Origin: Hydrotalea sp.
GTDB taxonomy: Bacteria; Bacteroidota; Bacteroidia; Chitinophagales; Chitinophagaceae
Length of the DNA: 64,000 nt
Assembly: GCA_027364735.1 (NCBI GenBank)
Contig: DAHXOT010000030.1
Coordinates: 1 to 64,000, forward strand
Direction of reading: 5' to 3'
Shown: in pieces, positions 8,380 through 16,929 of the stretch
Numbering within the stretch: the first letter of the stretch is position 1
How the letters are laid out: the number at the start of each line of letters is the position of its first letter
The notes under the pieces: generated by a model
The model's database searches: none
The model's input: the letters and a program-made list of their open reading frames with translations, nothing else
What the model was told of the DNA's origin: nothing
Position numbers and translations under genes: made by a program

Positions 8380-9462
8380 TTAATCGTTAGGATTGTACGC
8401 TTGTAATGGGAAAAATTCATCATAATCATCCAACGATAATAAACTGCTTTTTCCTGTTCCTACAAATGCTCTTCCTACACCACCTTGCCCCGGATTGGCT
8501 AAATTTACAAAACTCCAACTTACGGCACTGGCTCTTGGTGAGCGTTCGTAAGGGGTTTTTCTTATCCAAAGATCTGTTGCAAAATCGTATTCCCAAGTTT
8601 TAGTAGTTAAAGAACCATTTTGGCCGGTAGCAATAAAGGCTTTCCAAACGCCTCCGTCTTGCATTACAAATCCAACGGCATGGTCTCTAACAATATCGGT
8701 ATAATCATCATCATACACATCACTGCTGGTATTGGAAATGTCTCTTAAACGAAGCCATCCCGATGTTGGGTTATAACTCCAAAAATCGTATAACTCATTT
8801 CCATTATTTTGCCCTGTAACTATGTAGGCAGTGGTATCGTTGTAGGAAGTAAATGCAACGGCTCCGGAACGTTTATTACCGGGTAAATTTGTAATTTGAG
8901 TCCATGTATTTGCAGAAGGATCAAATTTCCAAAAATCTTTTAGCCAACTTCCATTATTTCCGGTACCAACGTATCCGTAATTACCAATGGCAAAGGCAAC
9001 AGCATCGAATCTTGCTCCCGATCCTGCACCACCTCCATTATCGGGTAAAGAGGCCATTTTTGTCCAAACATTAGTTGCCGGATTGTACTGCCAATTGTCT
9101 TGATAATATTTGGCATAATCATCAATACCCGTTGCAACATAGCCCATTTTACCAACCGCAAAGCCTACAGCAGAATGCCTTGGTCCGCCGGGGAAAAATG
9201 CTTTTTGAGTCCAGTTATTTTTTACAGGATCAAATTGCCATAAATCTGATAAACTGGAATCGTTACTTTGGTTAAAGCCTAATGCAATATAACCTGTATC
9301 GCCAATTACAAATGCACTGGCGGCCGATCTTGGCCATCCTCCAATTTGAAAACTTTGAACCCAGTTTCCACTAAATTCGGGATTAATAGGAGGTTGAGAA
9401 CATGAAATAGCGATTAAAATAATACTTGCCGAAAGAAAAATTAGTTTTTTCAAGTGCTTCAT
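8380..9462 (-). CDS. Kelch-repeat lipoprotein
   Basis: A protein of about 360 residues with a lipoprotein signal (MKHLKKLIFLSASIILIAIS followed by Cys21), so it is anchored in the envelope. The mature part is a beta-propeller of Kelch repeats of about 50 residues. Each has the pattern GYxxxG near the start and a closing Asn-x-Trp-(Thr) turn, as in LWQFDPVKNNWTQKAFFPGG, NWQYNPATNVWTKMASLP and FWKFDPSANTWTQITNLPG; five to six blades are visible. Such propellers bind partners or glycans. I use the ATG at 9462, because a longer frame from 9504 would put extra residues ahead of the signal peptide. It diverges from the DUF4270 gene and precedes the DUF4907 gene. Confidence 0.88.
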   Translation of the reverse strand: MKHLKKLIFLSASIILIAISCSQPPINPEFSGNWVQSFQIGGWPRSAASAFVIGDTGYIALGFNQSNDSSLSDLWQFDPVKNNWTQKAFFPGGPRHSAVGFAVGKMGYVATGIDDYAKYYQDNWQYNPATNVWTKMASLPDNGGGAGSGARFDAVAFAIGNYGYVGTGNNGSWLKDFWKFDPSANTWTQITNLPGNKRSGAVAFTSYNDTTAYIVTGQNNGNELYDFWSYNPTSGWLRLRDISNTSSDVYDDDYTDIVRDHAVGFVMQDGGVWKAFIATGQNGSLTTKTWEYDFATDLWIRKTPYERSPRASAVSWSFVNLANPGQGGVGRAFVGTGKSSLLSLDDYDEFFPLQAYNPND

Positions 9463-9597
9463 CTTAGAAATTTTGAATGAAATTATTAGGAGGGCATATC
9501 GCAAAATCGTTAAAATGGATTTTCAATAATTTTTCAAAGATAAAATGATAAATTTTATCTGCAAATGTTTTTTAGCTAAAAAAAGAAAATATTCTTT

Positions 9598-9627
9598 TTT
9601 GAACGAAATTTTTTGATGATATATTTG
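9598..9627 (+). promoter_or_regulatory. Bacteroidetes-type promoter for the DUF4270/barrel genes
   Basis: TTTG at 9598-9601, an 18-nt spacer, and TATATTTG at 9620-9627: a full match to the Bacteroidetes consensus. It would give a 5' leader of about 135 nt before the ATG at 9771. Confidence 0.6.
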
Positions 9628-9770
9628 TTCTTTGTATTTGCAGACAAAATAAACTAAATGGTAGTTTAGATTAGATAATTAATCCATCGTAACAATTTTC
9701 TAACAGCCACCATTTCTATTATTGCGTTCCTTAAACCAAAATTATTAATTTTAAAGAAGGCTTTGTTTAG

Positions 9771-11147
9771 ATGACTAAAAACTTATTTTTCATATTATCT
9801 ATTACTATTTTAATTTTTTTCTTTGCCTCTTGTACAAAGCCCGATATTCAATTTGGCCAACAAATACTCGATAATAGTAATACGCAAATTATGATGGTAG
9901 ATACTTTTGTACCTAAAATATCTACTGTTTATATAGATTCTTTTATTACTTCGGGAAAAGGGATAGGTGTAGTTGGTGGTTATATCGATCCTGCTTTTGG
10001 AAAAATTGCAGCACAAACTTATTATGAAATAGCCCCACCTCCATTTAAAAAAGATAATACGAATCCGTATTATACCAATCCGTATCAATATACTATTTAC
10101 GATTCTGTTAGTTTGATTATTAGGTTAAACAAGAAAAATTATTATGGCGATACAACCAAACCTATTCATATTGATGTGAATAGATTATCTCAACTAATAA
10201 TTCCACCTAATTTTGGAACTAGCTTGTATAATAAAGATACTTTTTCGGTTAATCCCACTCCTTTGGGTTCGGGTGATTTTATGTTTTATCCAAGTAGAAC
10301 AGATACCCTTGCGGTAAGGTTAGATGATAATTTTGGAAGAGCATTATATGCCAAACTTCAAAATTCTAACGATATTGATGTTCAAAATGCAACCAACTTT
10401 TTAAACTATTTTAATGGAATTAGGCTTAGTGGCGGCTCGGCAAATAACTCTTTGATTATTGCAGTATCGGATAGTATTATTTTGCGACTGCATTTTAGAA
10501 GAAAGGGATTATTTATTTACAATGATCAAACAGATTTTAAAGTCAATAATACATCGCATCATTTTAGCAATATTACAATTGATAGAACCGGCTCTCTCAT
10601 CAATGGAATTAATTCTTATTACCGAGAAATTCCTTCCGAAAAAACAAAGAATATGGCTTTTTTGCAGGCCATAACGGGTACAATGGTTAAAATATCTTTT
10701 CCCAGTTTATACTATGTGGCACAGCAACTAAATTTTTCAAAAATATTAGGCGCCAAGTTAATTATACGCCCCGTATTAAATACTTATTCGCTTTATAAAT
10801 TGCCACCAAGGTTAAGGCTTTCTGTTACTTACAGTGCGGCTAACCCTATTGGTAACGATTTATCTTTGGCTGGTTCAGCAGGAGGTAGCTCGGCAACGGC
10901 ACAATATGGTAATTTGTACATTGATTATTTGAATGGGTTGAATACTACTTATTCGTATGATTTAACTGAGTATATTAAAAATCAATTAACGTTAAATGCC
11001 GGATTTTATCCAGGAAACCATTATGGATTATTATTATCGCCTCCAAGCAACGATTTTGAAACATCATTTAATAGAGTATTAATTGGTAACGATAAAAATA
11101 TTCTTGGTAAAATAGAGTTACAAGTATTTTATGCTGCAGTTAAATAA
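9771..11147 (+). CDS. DUF4270-family lipoprotein
   Basis: A 458-residue exported lipoprotein: a short charged start, a hydrophobic stretch (LFFILSITILIFFFAS) and Cys21. The mature protein matches the DUF4270 layout. It has an early segment with DTFVPKISTVYIDSFITSGK and GVVGGYIDPAFGKIAAQTYYE, a middle beta-rich region, and a late IIRPVLNTYSLYKLPPRLRL and YDLTEYIKNQL region. The family is widespread in Bacteroidota and has no established function. The gene is 6 bp upstream of a barrel protein gene and divergent from the Kelch/DUF4907 pair, so the four may form one envelope system. It has a good promoter at 9598-9627. Confidence 0.85.
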   Translation: MTKNLFFILSITILIFFFASCTKPDIQFGQQILDNSNTQIMMVDTFVPKISTVYIDSFITSGKGIGVVGGYIDPAFGKIAAQTYYEIAPPPFKKDNTNPYYTNPYQYTIYDSVSLIIRLNKKNYYGDTTKPIHIDVNRLSQLIIPPNFGTSLYNKDTFSVNPTPLGSGDFMFYPSRTDTLAVRLDDNFGRALYAKLQNSNDIDVQNATNFLNYFNGIRLSGGSANNSLIIAVSDSIILRLHFRRKGLFIYNDQTDFKVNNTSHHFSNITIDRTGSLINGINSYYREIPSEKTKNMAFLQAITGTMVKISFPSLYYVAQQLNFSKILGAKLIIRPVLNTYSLYKLPPRLRLSVTYSAANPIGNDLSLAGSAGGSSATAQYGNLYIDYLNGLNTTYSYDLTEYIKNQLTLNAGFYPGNHYGLLLSPPSNDFETSFNRVLIGNDKNILGKIELQVFYAAVK

Positions 11148-11153
11148 ATATGC

Positions 11154-12401
11154 ATGAAAAAAGTTTATCTATCTATACTATTTAGTTTTGTAGCAATGGC
11201 TGTTTGCCAAGCTCAAAATAATACTTCTCCTTATTCTCTTGTAGGAATTGGAGATATTGAGTCGAGTTATTTTGATAGAAGTACCGGAATGGCTAATAGC
11301 GGTGTTTCTTTATCTTCAAACAGATTTTTATATCAAATTAATCCGGCATCTTACAGTTTCTTAGATGATAGATTTTTTCATATAGAACTATCCAGCAGAT
11401 TTAAAGGAGTTGGTTATTCCGGTCAGCCTATTAATCTTGCATATAATCAATCTACTGATCTTCAATTTAAAAAAATTGCTGCTGCCATTAAAATAAAACC
11501 CCGATGGGGGTTAAGTGTTGGATTACTTCCATTTAGTTCTTCCAATTATTCTTTTTATGCACCAAAACCTATTTCGGGAACCTCGTATACTACCAATGCT
11601 TATTATGAAGGATCGGGAGGTGCTAATCTTATTTATATTGCTAATAGTTATAAAGTAAGTGATAACTTTTCTGTTGGATTACAATCGTCATTTTTATTTG
11701 GTCAATTGCAACAAAAAGAAACTATTCAACCCGGCTTAATTGACAGTACTTTAATAACCACAAAAAATACCTATTTATCAAATCTTCATTTTAAATTAGG
11801 TCTTCAGTATAAGAAAAAAATTAATAAAAACTGGAATATTGGTATTGGTGCAACCGGCTCTGTTCAAACAAAAATAAGGGCTATGTATAGTTTAAAGGTG
11901 CAAGATGGAAATACTACCATTTATAATAACTATGCGTATGGCAATTACTTTATTACGCTGCCATATACCTACACTGGTGGTGTATCTGCTACGCTGAAAG
12001 ATAAGTATACATTTGTTACAGATTACAATTACCAATCTTGGAGCAATTTAAATTATTCGGGCGCCGGTTATAGTTTGGTAAATAGTAGTAGATACAGTGC
12101 AGGATTTGAATATTCAAGAAAAATAAATTTACGGAATTACCTTTTTGAAAGATATTTTTTTCAATCGGGTTTATACTACTCAAATTCTTACCTTGTAATG
12201 AATGGACATCAGTTGAAAGATATGGGTGCAACCATTGGATTTGGATTTAATTTTTTAAATGGATTGGGAATGCAAACCGACTTGCAAGGCGGCACCAGAG
12301 GAACAATTTCGTATGGATTGATAAAAGAAAACTATGTTCAAATAACACTTACATTTAGTTATCGAGATCCTTGGTATACTAAAGTGAGAAGATACGATTA
12401 G
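11154..12401 (+). CDS. outer-membrane beta-barrel protein (FadL/PorV-like)
   Basis: A 415-residue protein with a cleavable signal peptide (about residues 1-20, ending VCQAQ). A long series of alternating hydrophobic and polar strands typical of an outer-membrane barrel follows. The N-terminus has NNTSPYSLVGIGDIESSYFD followed by a NPASY motif, similar in feel to FadL/OMPP1 and PorV-type barrels of Bacteroidota. Many strands end in aromatic residues, and the C-terminal region is rich in aromatic strands. It starts 6 bp after DUF4270, which indicates one transcript and a joint role. The ligand is unknown. The barrel call is firm; the family assignment is tentative. Confidence 0.72.
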   Translation: MKKVYLSILFSFVAMAVCQAQNNTSPYSLVGIGDIESSYFDRSTGMANSGVSLSSNRFLYQINPASYSFLDDRFFHIELSSRFKGVGYSGQPINLAYNQSTDLQFKKIAAAIKIKPRWGLSVGLLPFSSSNYSFYAPKPISGTSYTTNAYYEGSGGANLIYIANSYKVSDNFSVGLQSSFLFGQLQQKETIQPGLIDSTLITTKNTYLSNLHFKLGLQYKKKINKNWNIGIGATGSVQTKIRAMYSLKVQDGNTTIYNNYAYGNYFITLPYTYTGGVSATLKDKYTFVTDYNYQSWSNLNYSGAGYSLVNSSRYSAGFEYSRKINLRNYLFERYFFQSGLYYSNSYLVMNGHQLKDMGATIGFGFNFLNGLGMQTDLQGGTRGTISYGLIKENYVQITLTFSYRDPWYTKVRRYD

Positions 12402-12571
12402 AAACTACTTTATTACTTACACACCTTCGTTGAAATTTAATATTTTAAAGCCCCTTTTATACATTTAAGTTAAGACCCTTAGTGCTAAAGCGTTACTACT
12501 TATTCGTTGGTGTGTAGTAGTCAATTACTGCTGTTTTTTTAAAACCCAAAAGAATGCATTATTTTCATTGA

Positions 12572-13762
12572 ATGAAGTTATTTATTGCATTGTTAATTGG
12601 GTTAATTGTTACATCAAATATTTTATATGCGCAAGATTCGCTTCGGACTAATTATTGGTTAGGAAAATCTGCAGGAAAACTACCCTCGTTGGCGTATGGG
12701 TTAGGCGATGATAGATTGGGTGGAGCTAAAATGGGTTATATTGATACCAATGTTGTATTTAAAATAATAGATTCGGTTCAGAATATGTATGTGGTTCAGC
12801 TTTCAAAATTTCATACCGCATTTATTGATAAATCGTATATAAAAAAAGATTCGGCAATTCATGAAAGTCCTTTTTATTTAACAAATTCGGTCAATGCAAG
12901 AGCAATAGATTCTTCTTCCGATATAGTTTCTATCAGCCTTAGCGAAAGGCTTCCGTATAAAAGTTGGATGGAAATTAATCCATCAAAAATAATAATAGAA
13001 ATTTATGGTGTACAAAGTAATACCAATTGGATTACACAATTATCTTCTTTGCGTGAAGTAAAAAATATTTATTATAACCAAATTGAAGATGATGTAGTGC
13101 AGTTTACTATAGAATTAAAGCATACACAACATTGGGGCTACAGTATTTTTTACGATAATAATAAACTTGAATTGAAAATAAAACATCAGCCTCAAAAAAT
13201 AGAATTAAGTAAGTTGAAAATAGCAATTGATGCAGGCCATGGTGGAACAAATATTGGAGCAGAAGGTATCAAAACAAAAATAGAAGAAAAGGAATATACT
13301 TTAAAGTTTGCCAAAGCATTGCAACAGTTGTTATTGAAAAAAGGTGTTTCGAAAGTAATAATGACAAGAACTACCGATACCAGCTTTGATATGAAAGATA
13401 GAATTTTAATGCTGCAACAAGCCAACCCCGATATTGTAATTAGCCTGCATCTGAATTCAAGTATTAATACTCAGATAAAAGGTACTAGCACTTATTATAA
13501 ACATGTAGGTTTTAGACCGTTATCTCAAACTATTTTAAACCGGATGCTTGAAATTAAGTTGGATGAATTTGGTAATGTAGGCAGTTTTAATTTTGGATTA
13601 AATGCACCAACCGATTTTATTAATGTTTTATTAGAAATTGCATTTTTAAGTAACGAGCAAGATGAAAAAAGAATTAACGATACTAAATTTCAAAAACTTG
13701 TTGCTATCCAAATTTATAAAGGATTAACCGATTGGGTACAACAACTTCAATCAAAAAAATAA
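12572..13762 (+). CDS. N-acetylmuramoyl-L-alanine amidase (Amidase_3)
   Basis: A 396-residue exported cell-wall amidase that cuts the bond between MurNAc and the stem peptide. It has a signal peptide (about residues 1-20, ending ILYAQ), an N-terminal SH3/AMIN-like region to about residue 205, and an Amidase_3 catalytic domain at about 213-395. Zinc-site and catalytic motifs are visible: IAIDAGHGGTNIGAEG (His), EEKEYTLKFAKAL (Glu), VISLHLNSS (His), and LLEIAFLSN with the general-base Glu. It lies 170 bp after the barrel gene, in a gap with no clear terminator. It could act in daughter-cell separation or envelope remodelling. Confidence 0.92.
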   Translation: MKLFIALLIGLIVTSNILYAQDSLRTNYWLGKSAGKLPSLAYGLGDDRLGGAKMGYIDTNVVFKIIDSVQNMYVVQLSKFHTAFIDKSYIKKDSAIHESPFYLTNSVNARAIDSSSDIVSISLSERLPYKSWMEINPSKIIIEIYGVQSNTNWITQLSSLREVKNIYYNQIEDDVVQFTIELKHTQHWGYSIFYDNNKLELKIKHQPQKIELSKLKIAIDAGHGGTNIGAEGIKTKIEEKEYTLKFAKALQQLLLKKGVSKVIMTRTTDTSFDMKDRILMLQQANPDIVISLHLNSSINTQIKGTSTYYKHVGFRPLSQTILNRMLEIKLDEFGNVGSFNFGLNAPTDFINVLLEIAFLSNEQDEKRINDTKFQKLVAIQIYKGLTDWVQQLQSKK

Positions 13763-13826
13763 AGAATGTAATTGTTTTATGCCATTCATTTCCCCATTTT
13801 TTTATAGATACATTTAAAACTATTTT

Positions 13827-14174
13827 ATGAGCAATTTAATAAGCGATTTTAATGAGTATCGTTCAAAAATGAACGAAGTAATTTTAAATAAAAATAATTT
13901 AGTACTTAAGCGTCTTTGGAATTTAGACACCAATACCTATGAAGCCGGTGCATTAGATGTAAAAACAAAAGAAATGTTAGGATTGGTAGCAAGTATGGTT
14001 TTACGATGCGATGATTGTATAAAATATCATTTAGGAAAAAACTTTGAATTAGGAGTAACTACCGAGCAGATATACGAAATTTTTGCAGTAGCCAATATTG
14101 TAGGAGGAACAATTGTAATTCCGCATACAAGACGTGCAGCAGAATATTGGGAAGAACTTCAAAACCCAATTTAA
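13827..14174 (+). CDS. carboxymuconolactone decarboxylase / AhpD-like protein
   Basis: A 115-residue all-helical protein of the CMD/AhpD family. The redox motif is visible in MVLRCDDCIKYHLGKNFELG: CxxC followed three residues later by His, as in AhpD-type peroxidase partners. True decarboxylases lack this cysteine pair, so a disulfide-reductase or peroxide-defence role is more likely. The length fits the single-domain family. No peroxiredoxin gene is adjacent. It precedes the ferredoxin oxidoreductase beta gene by 82 bp, which contains that gene's own promoter, so the two need not be co-transcribed. Confidence 0.88.
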   Translation: MSNLISDFNEYRSKMNEVILNKNNLVLKRLWNLDTNTYEAGALDVKTKEMLGLVASMVLRCDDCIKYHLGKNFELGVTTEQIYEIFAVANIVGGTIVIPHTRRAAEYWEELQNPI

Positions 14175-14206
14175 AAAACTTTTTAAAATGTTTAGAAAAA
14201 ATATCA

Positions 14207-14236
14207 TTGTTATAACTTATCCTTAATTTACTTTTG
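14207..14236 (+). promoter_or_regulatory. Bacteroidetes-type promoter for the oxidoreductase beta subunit
   Basis: TTG at 14207-14209, a 19-nt spacer and TACTTTTG at 14229-14236. It is a strong match to the consensus and would give a leader of about 15 nt before the ATG at 14257. Confidence 0.65.
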
Positions 14237-14256
14237 GCAACAATTTAATAAAGTTT

Positions 14257-15291
14257 ATGAGTACAGTTGCAATGGAGCCACAAATATTAACAGCAAAAGA
14301 TTTTTCAAACGAAAATGAAGTACGCTGGTGCCCAGGTTGTGGTGACTATTCTATTTTGGCACAAGTTCAGAAAGTAATGCCTGCATTAGGTGTTCCCAAA
14401 GAAAATGTTGTAGTAGTTTCAGGAATTGGTTGCAGTAGCCGTTTTCCTTATTATATGAATACTTATGGAATGCACTCAATTCATGGTCGTGCAACAGCAA
14501 TTGCCAGCGGATTAAAAGCTGCTCGCCCCGAATTAAGTGTGTGGATAGTAAGTGGCGATGGAGATAGTTTAAGTATTGGTGGTAATCATACCATTCATCT
14601 ATTACGCAGAAATTTTGATGTTAATTTATTAGTGTTCAATAATCAAATTTATGGATTAACTAAAGGGCAATATTCCCCTACATCCGAATCGCATAAGGTT
14701 ACTAAAACATCGCCTTTTGGCAGTATTGATCATCCTTTCAATCCTCTTGCATTAGCAATGGGTGCCGATGCTACTTTTATAGCACGAACAATGGATAGAG
14801 ATCCTAAACATATGCAAGCTGTTTTAACAAGATCTCATCAACATAAAGGTGCTTCTTTTGTAGAAATTTATCAGAACTGTTTAATATTTAATGATGGAGC
14901 TTTTGAAATTTTTACAGAAAAATCTTCTAAAGCCGATGAAGCTTTATTTTTAGAACATGGTAAACCTTTAATTTTTGGAGCAAAACAAAATAAAGGAATT
15001 AAGTTAGATGGATTTAAACCAATAATAGTTGATTTGGAAGAAGGAGCAAGTATTGACGATATTTGGGTACATGATGAAAATGATTTTTATAAAGCACAAA
15101 TATTGGTACGAATGTTTGATGATCCAAAAATGGAAGGGCATTTACCACGACCTTTTGGAGTATTTTATCAAACCGAAAGGCCTTGTTATGAAGAAGATAT
15201 GCAGCTTCAAATAGAAGAAATTATCGCATCAAAAGGTAAAGGCGATTTAGATAAATTATTACGCGGAAAAGAAGTTTGGGAAATAGCATAA
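14257..15291 (+). CDS. korB: 2-oxoacid:ferredoxin oxidoreductase, beta subunit
   Basis: A 344-residue thiamine-diphosphate-binding beta subunit, of the type that oxidatively decarboxylates 2-oxoglutarate or another 2-oxoacid with ferredoxin. Visible features are EVRWCPGCGDYSIL (Cys ligand region), GIGCSSRFPYYMNTYG, and the thiamine-diphosphate/magnesium motif GDGDSLSIGGNHTIHLLRRN followed by NNQIYGLTKGQYSPTS. Further cysteine positions are NCLIF and RPCYEED. The alpha subunit, normally just upstream in related genomes, is not here: the upstream gene is the AhpD-like one. It has its own promoter and ends before a terminator. The symbol is by family; substrate choice cannot be read from sequence. 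Confidence 0.9.
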   Translation: MSTVAMEPQILTAKDFSNENEVRWCPGCGDYSILAQVQKVMPALGVPKENVVVVSGIGCSSRFPYYMNTYGMHSIHGRATAIASGLKAARPELSVWIVSGDGDSLSIGGNHTIHLLRRNFDVNLLVFNNQIYGLTKGQYSPTSESHKVTKTSPFGSIDHPFNPLALAMGADATFIARTMDRDPKHMQAVLTRSHQHKGASFVEIYQNCLIFNDGAFEIFTEKSSKADEALFLEHGKPLIFGAKQNKGIKLDGFKPIIVDLEEGASIDDIWVHDENDFYKAQILVRMFDDPKMEGHLPRPFGVFYQTERPCYEEDMQLQIEEIIASKGKGDLDKLLRGKEVWEIA

Positions 15292-15321
15292 CTTTCTCTC
15301 ACTTGTATTTTGCGAGTAAAT

Positions 15322-15354
15322 AAAAAAAAGTCAATCACTGATTGACTTTTTTTT
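15322..15354. terminator. intrinsic terminator after the oxidoreductase beta gene
   Basis: 14-bp arms with an A-run on one side and a T-run on the other (core AGTCAAT/ATTGACT, loop CACTG). It is symmetrical enough to work on both strands. Confidence 0.85.
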
Positions 15355-15471
15355 ATTGGTTTAAGTATAATATTAAAAATGGGTGTTTTTCACATTGTTT
15401 GAAGTTATAGTAAACAATAATTTTACATCGTAAACCAAATTTTAATACCGTTGGGGGTTATATGTGTAAGT

Positions 15472-15499
15472 ACAGCGGTTTTTTAGCCGCTGTTTTTTT
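15472..15499 (+). terminator. second terminator-like hairpin
   Basis: Stem ACAGCGG (15472-15478) with CCGCTGT (15487-15493), an 8-nt loop, and a run of seven T. There is no gene directly upstream, so it may end a small RNA. Confidence 0.7.
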
Positions 15500-15552
15500 A
15501 TTAAAAAAATTACTTTAAATATTTTCTGAGAGGTGTTGCTCAAAGCAATCAT

Positions 15553-15579
15553 AAACGGAGGTCATTTGGCCTCTGTTTT
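15553..15579 (+). terminator. third terminator-like hairpin
   Basis: Stem of AAACGGAGG with CCTCTGTTT, including one G-T pair and an inner TC/GG extension, followed by TTTTAGTTT. It lies 57 bp before the YciO/Sua5 gene. Confidence 0.6.
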
Positions 15580-15635
15580 AGTTTATAAAAATCATTGCAA
15601 GTCAGCATATTTTAAAATACCTTAGTTCTTTTATT

Positions 15636-16244
15636 ATGTTATTACACGTACATCCTAATAATCCCAATATACGCCATATAAAAACTATTGCCGAGTGCTT
15701 GCAAGACGGTGGCATAATTATATATCCAACTGATACTATTTATGGATTAGGATGTAATATTTATAAACACAAAGCAATTGAAAGAATTTGCTTAATAAAG
15801 CATATTGAACCATCAAAAGCACAACTAAGTTTTATATGTTACGATTTAAGTAATTTAAGTAAATACACTAAAAGCATATCAACTCCATTATATCGGATGC
15901 TTAAAAGTTATTTACCGGGGCCTTTTACATTTATTTTACCGGCAAGTAAAGAAGTGCCAAAATTATTGCAGAATAAAAAAAATACTATTGGATTACGTGT
16001 GCCTGATAACAATATAGCCAGAGCAATATTAAGCGAATTGCAATACCCAATTATTAGCGCCTCGCTTCCTGGCGAAATGGTAGAAGAATATACTAATCCC
16101 GAATTGATTTATGAGAATTTTAAAAACTTGGTAGATATTGTTGTAGATGGTGGTATTGGAGGTATGATTCCATCAACTATTATCAATTGCATAAATGATC
16201 CTTATGAAATAATTAGGCAAGGGAAAGGCGTTTTTTTAGAATAA
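15636..16244 (+). CDS. YciO/Sua5/YrdC-family protein (threonylcarbamoyl-AMP synthase fold)
   Basis: A 202-residue YrdC-fold protein. It has the nucleotide-binding start [20 protein letters not shown], the [20 protein letters not shown] segment, and [17 protein letters not shown] followed by TIGLRVPDN. The family includes Sua5/TsaC, which makes threonylcarbamoyl-AMP for t6A modification of tRNA. The opening ([13 protein letters not shown]) and the single-domain length resemble E. coli YciO more than TsaC or two-domain Sua5, so whether this is the essential t6A enzyme is uncertain. Its 3' end overlaps the convergent RNase HII gene by 9 bp. Confidence 0.87.
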   Translation: MLLHVHPNNPNIRHIKTIAECLQDGGIIIYPTDTIYGLGCNIYKHKAIERICLIKHIEPSKAQLSFICYDLSNLSKYTKSISTPLYRMLKSYLPGPFTFILPASKEVPKLLQNKKNTIGLRVPDNNIARAILSELQYPIISASLPGEMVEEYTNPELIYENFKNLVDIVVDGGIGGMIPSTIINCINDPYEIIRQGKGVFLE

Positions 16245-16832
16245 CGCTATTTGTTTTGGTTGTATATTAAAACTTTTTCTGTGGTACTTGCATAATCCAA
16301 AATTTTCAATTGCTTGTCTATGTTGTAAGGTTCCATAGCCTTTATTTCTATTCCAGTGATACTCGGGATATTCTTTATGCAAGTTATTCATAAAATCATC
16401 TCTATATGTTTTTGCTAAAATACTTGCAGCTGCAATACTTGCATATTTGGCATCGCCTTTTATAATGCAATGATGTGGTATTTTTTTATAGTTAATAAAT
16501 TTATTACCATCAATTAATAATAATTCGGGAGTATTATTTAATTGTTCAATAGCTACATGCATGGCTTTAAAAGATGCTTTTAAAATATTTATCTCATCAA
16601 TTTCCTTGTTATCAATCATTGCAATGGCATGGGCTATAGAATTATTTTCAATATAGCTTCTTAATTCGTATCGGTTCGCTTCGGTTACTTGTTTACTATC
16701 ATTTAATAATGGATGAAAAAAGTTTTTTGGTAAAATAACTGCTGCTGCAAAAACAGGCCCGGCATAACAACCCCTTCCGGCTTCATCGCATCCGGCTTCA
16801 ATTAGCGTATTTTGAAAATAGGGAGATAACAT
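16236..16832 (-). CDS. rnhB: ribonuclease HII
   Basis: A 198-residue RNase HII, which removes ribonucleotides from DNA and cuts RNA in RNA-DNA hybrids. The acidic metal-binding residues are visible: the Asp-Glu pair in [15 protein letters not shown], the Asp in LLIDGNKF, and the Asp in [12 protein letters not shown]. The conserved LNDSKQV and the tail [18 protein letters not shown] are also present. Length fits the short type II enzyme. It is encoded alone on the minus strand, with its 3' end overlapping the YciO/Sua5 gene by 9 bp. Confidence 0.95.
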   Translation of the reverse strand: MLSPYFQNTLIEAGCDEAGRGCYAGPVFAAAVILPKNFFHPLLNDSKQVTEANRYELRSYIENNSIAHAIAMIDNKEIDEINILKASFKAMHVAIEQLNNTPELLLIDGNKFINYKKIPHHCIIKGDAKYASIAAASILAKTYRDDFMNNLHKEYPEYHWNRNKGYGTLQHRQAIENFGLCKYHRKSFNIQPKQIALF

Positions 16833-16889
16833 TTATTTACAAATTGAACTATTCATTTTATGCTAAAAAAATCTTTAAGAAATTGCTTG

Positions 16890-16929
16890 TTATACATATA
16901 ATTGCATAAATATGCAATTATATGTATAA
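16890..16929. repeat. 40-bp near-perfect palindrome over the heme A synthase start codon
   Basis: Perfect inverted repeat with 19-bp arms (16890-16908 and 16911-16929) and a 2-nt centre AA. The right arm contains the ATG at 16922 and the first codons of the heme A synthase gene. In RNA it would fold into a long AU-rich stem that buries the start codon; in DNA it could be a regulator site or a cruciform. Confidence 0.8.

Larger units (their letters stand above)
15292..15635. other. 344-bp intergenic region with three terminator-like hairpins
   Basis: No protein gene is visible. The region holds three hairpins with T-runs (15322, 15472, 15553). Between the first two lies a weak promoter-like pair, TTG at 15395 and TAATTTTA at 15418, which could drive an RNA of about 70 nt ending at the second hairpin. 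A further 55 nt separate the second and third. One or two small RNAs are possible but unproven. Confidence 0.4.

Noticed and set aside
16912-16929. Five-codon frame (MQLYV) overlapping the heme A synthase start
   Set aside because: It arises from the palindrome itself; too short to support as a leader peptide.
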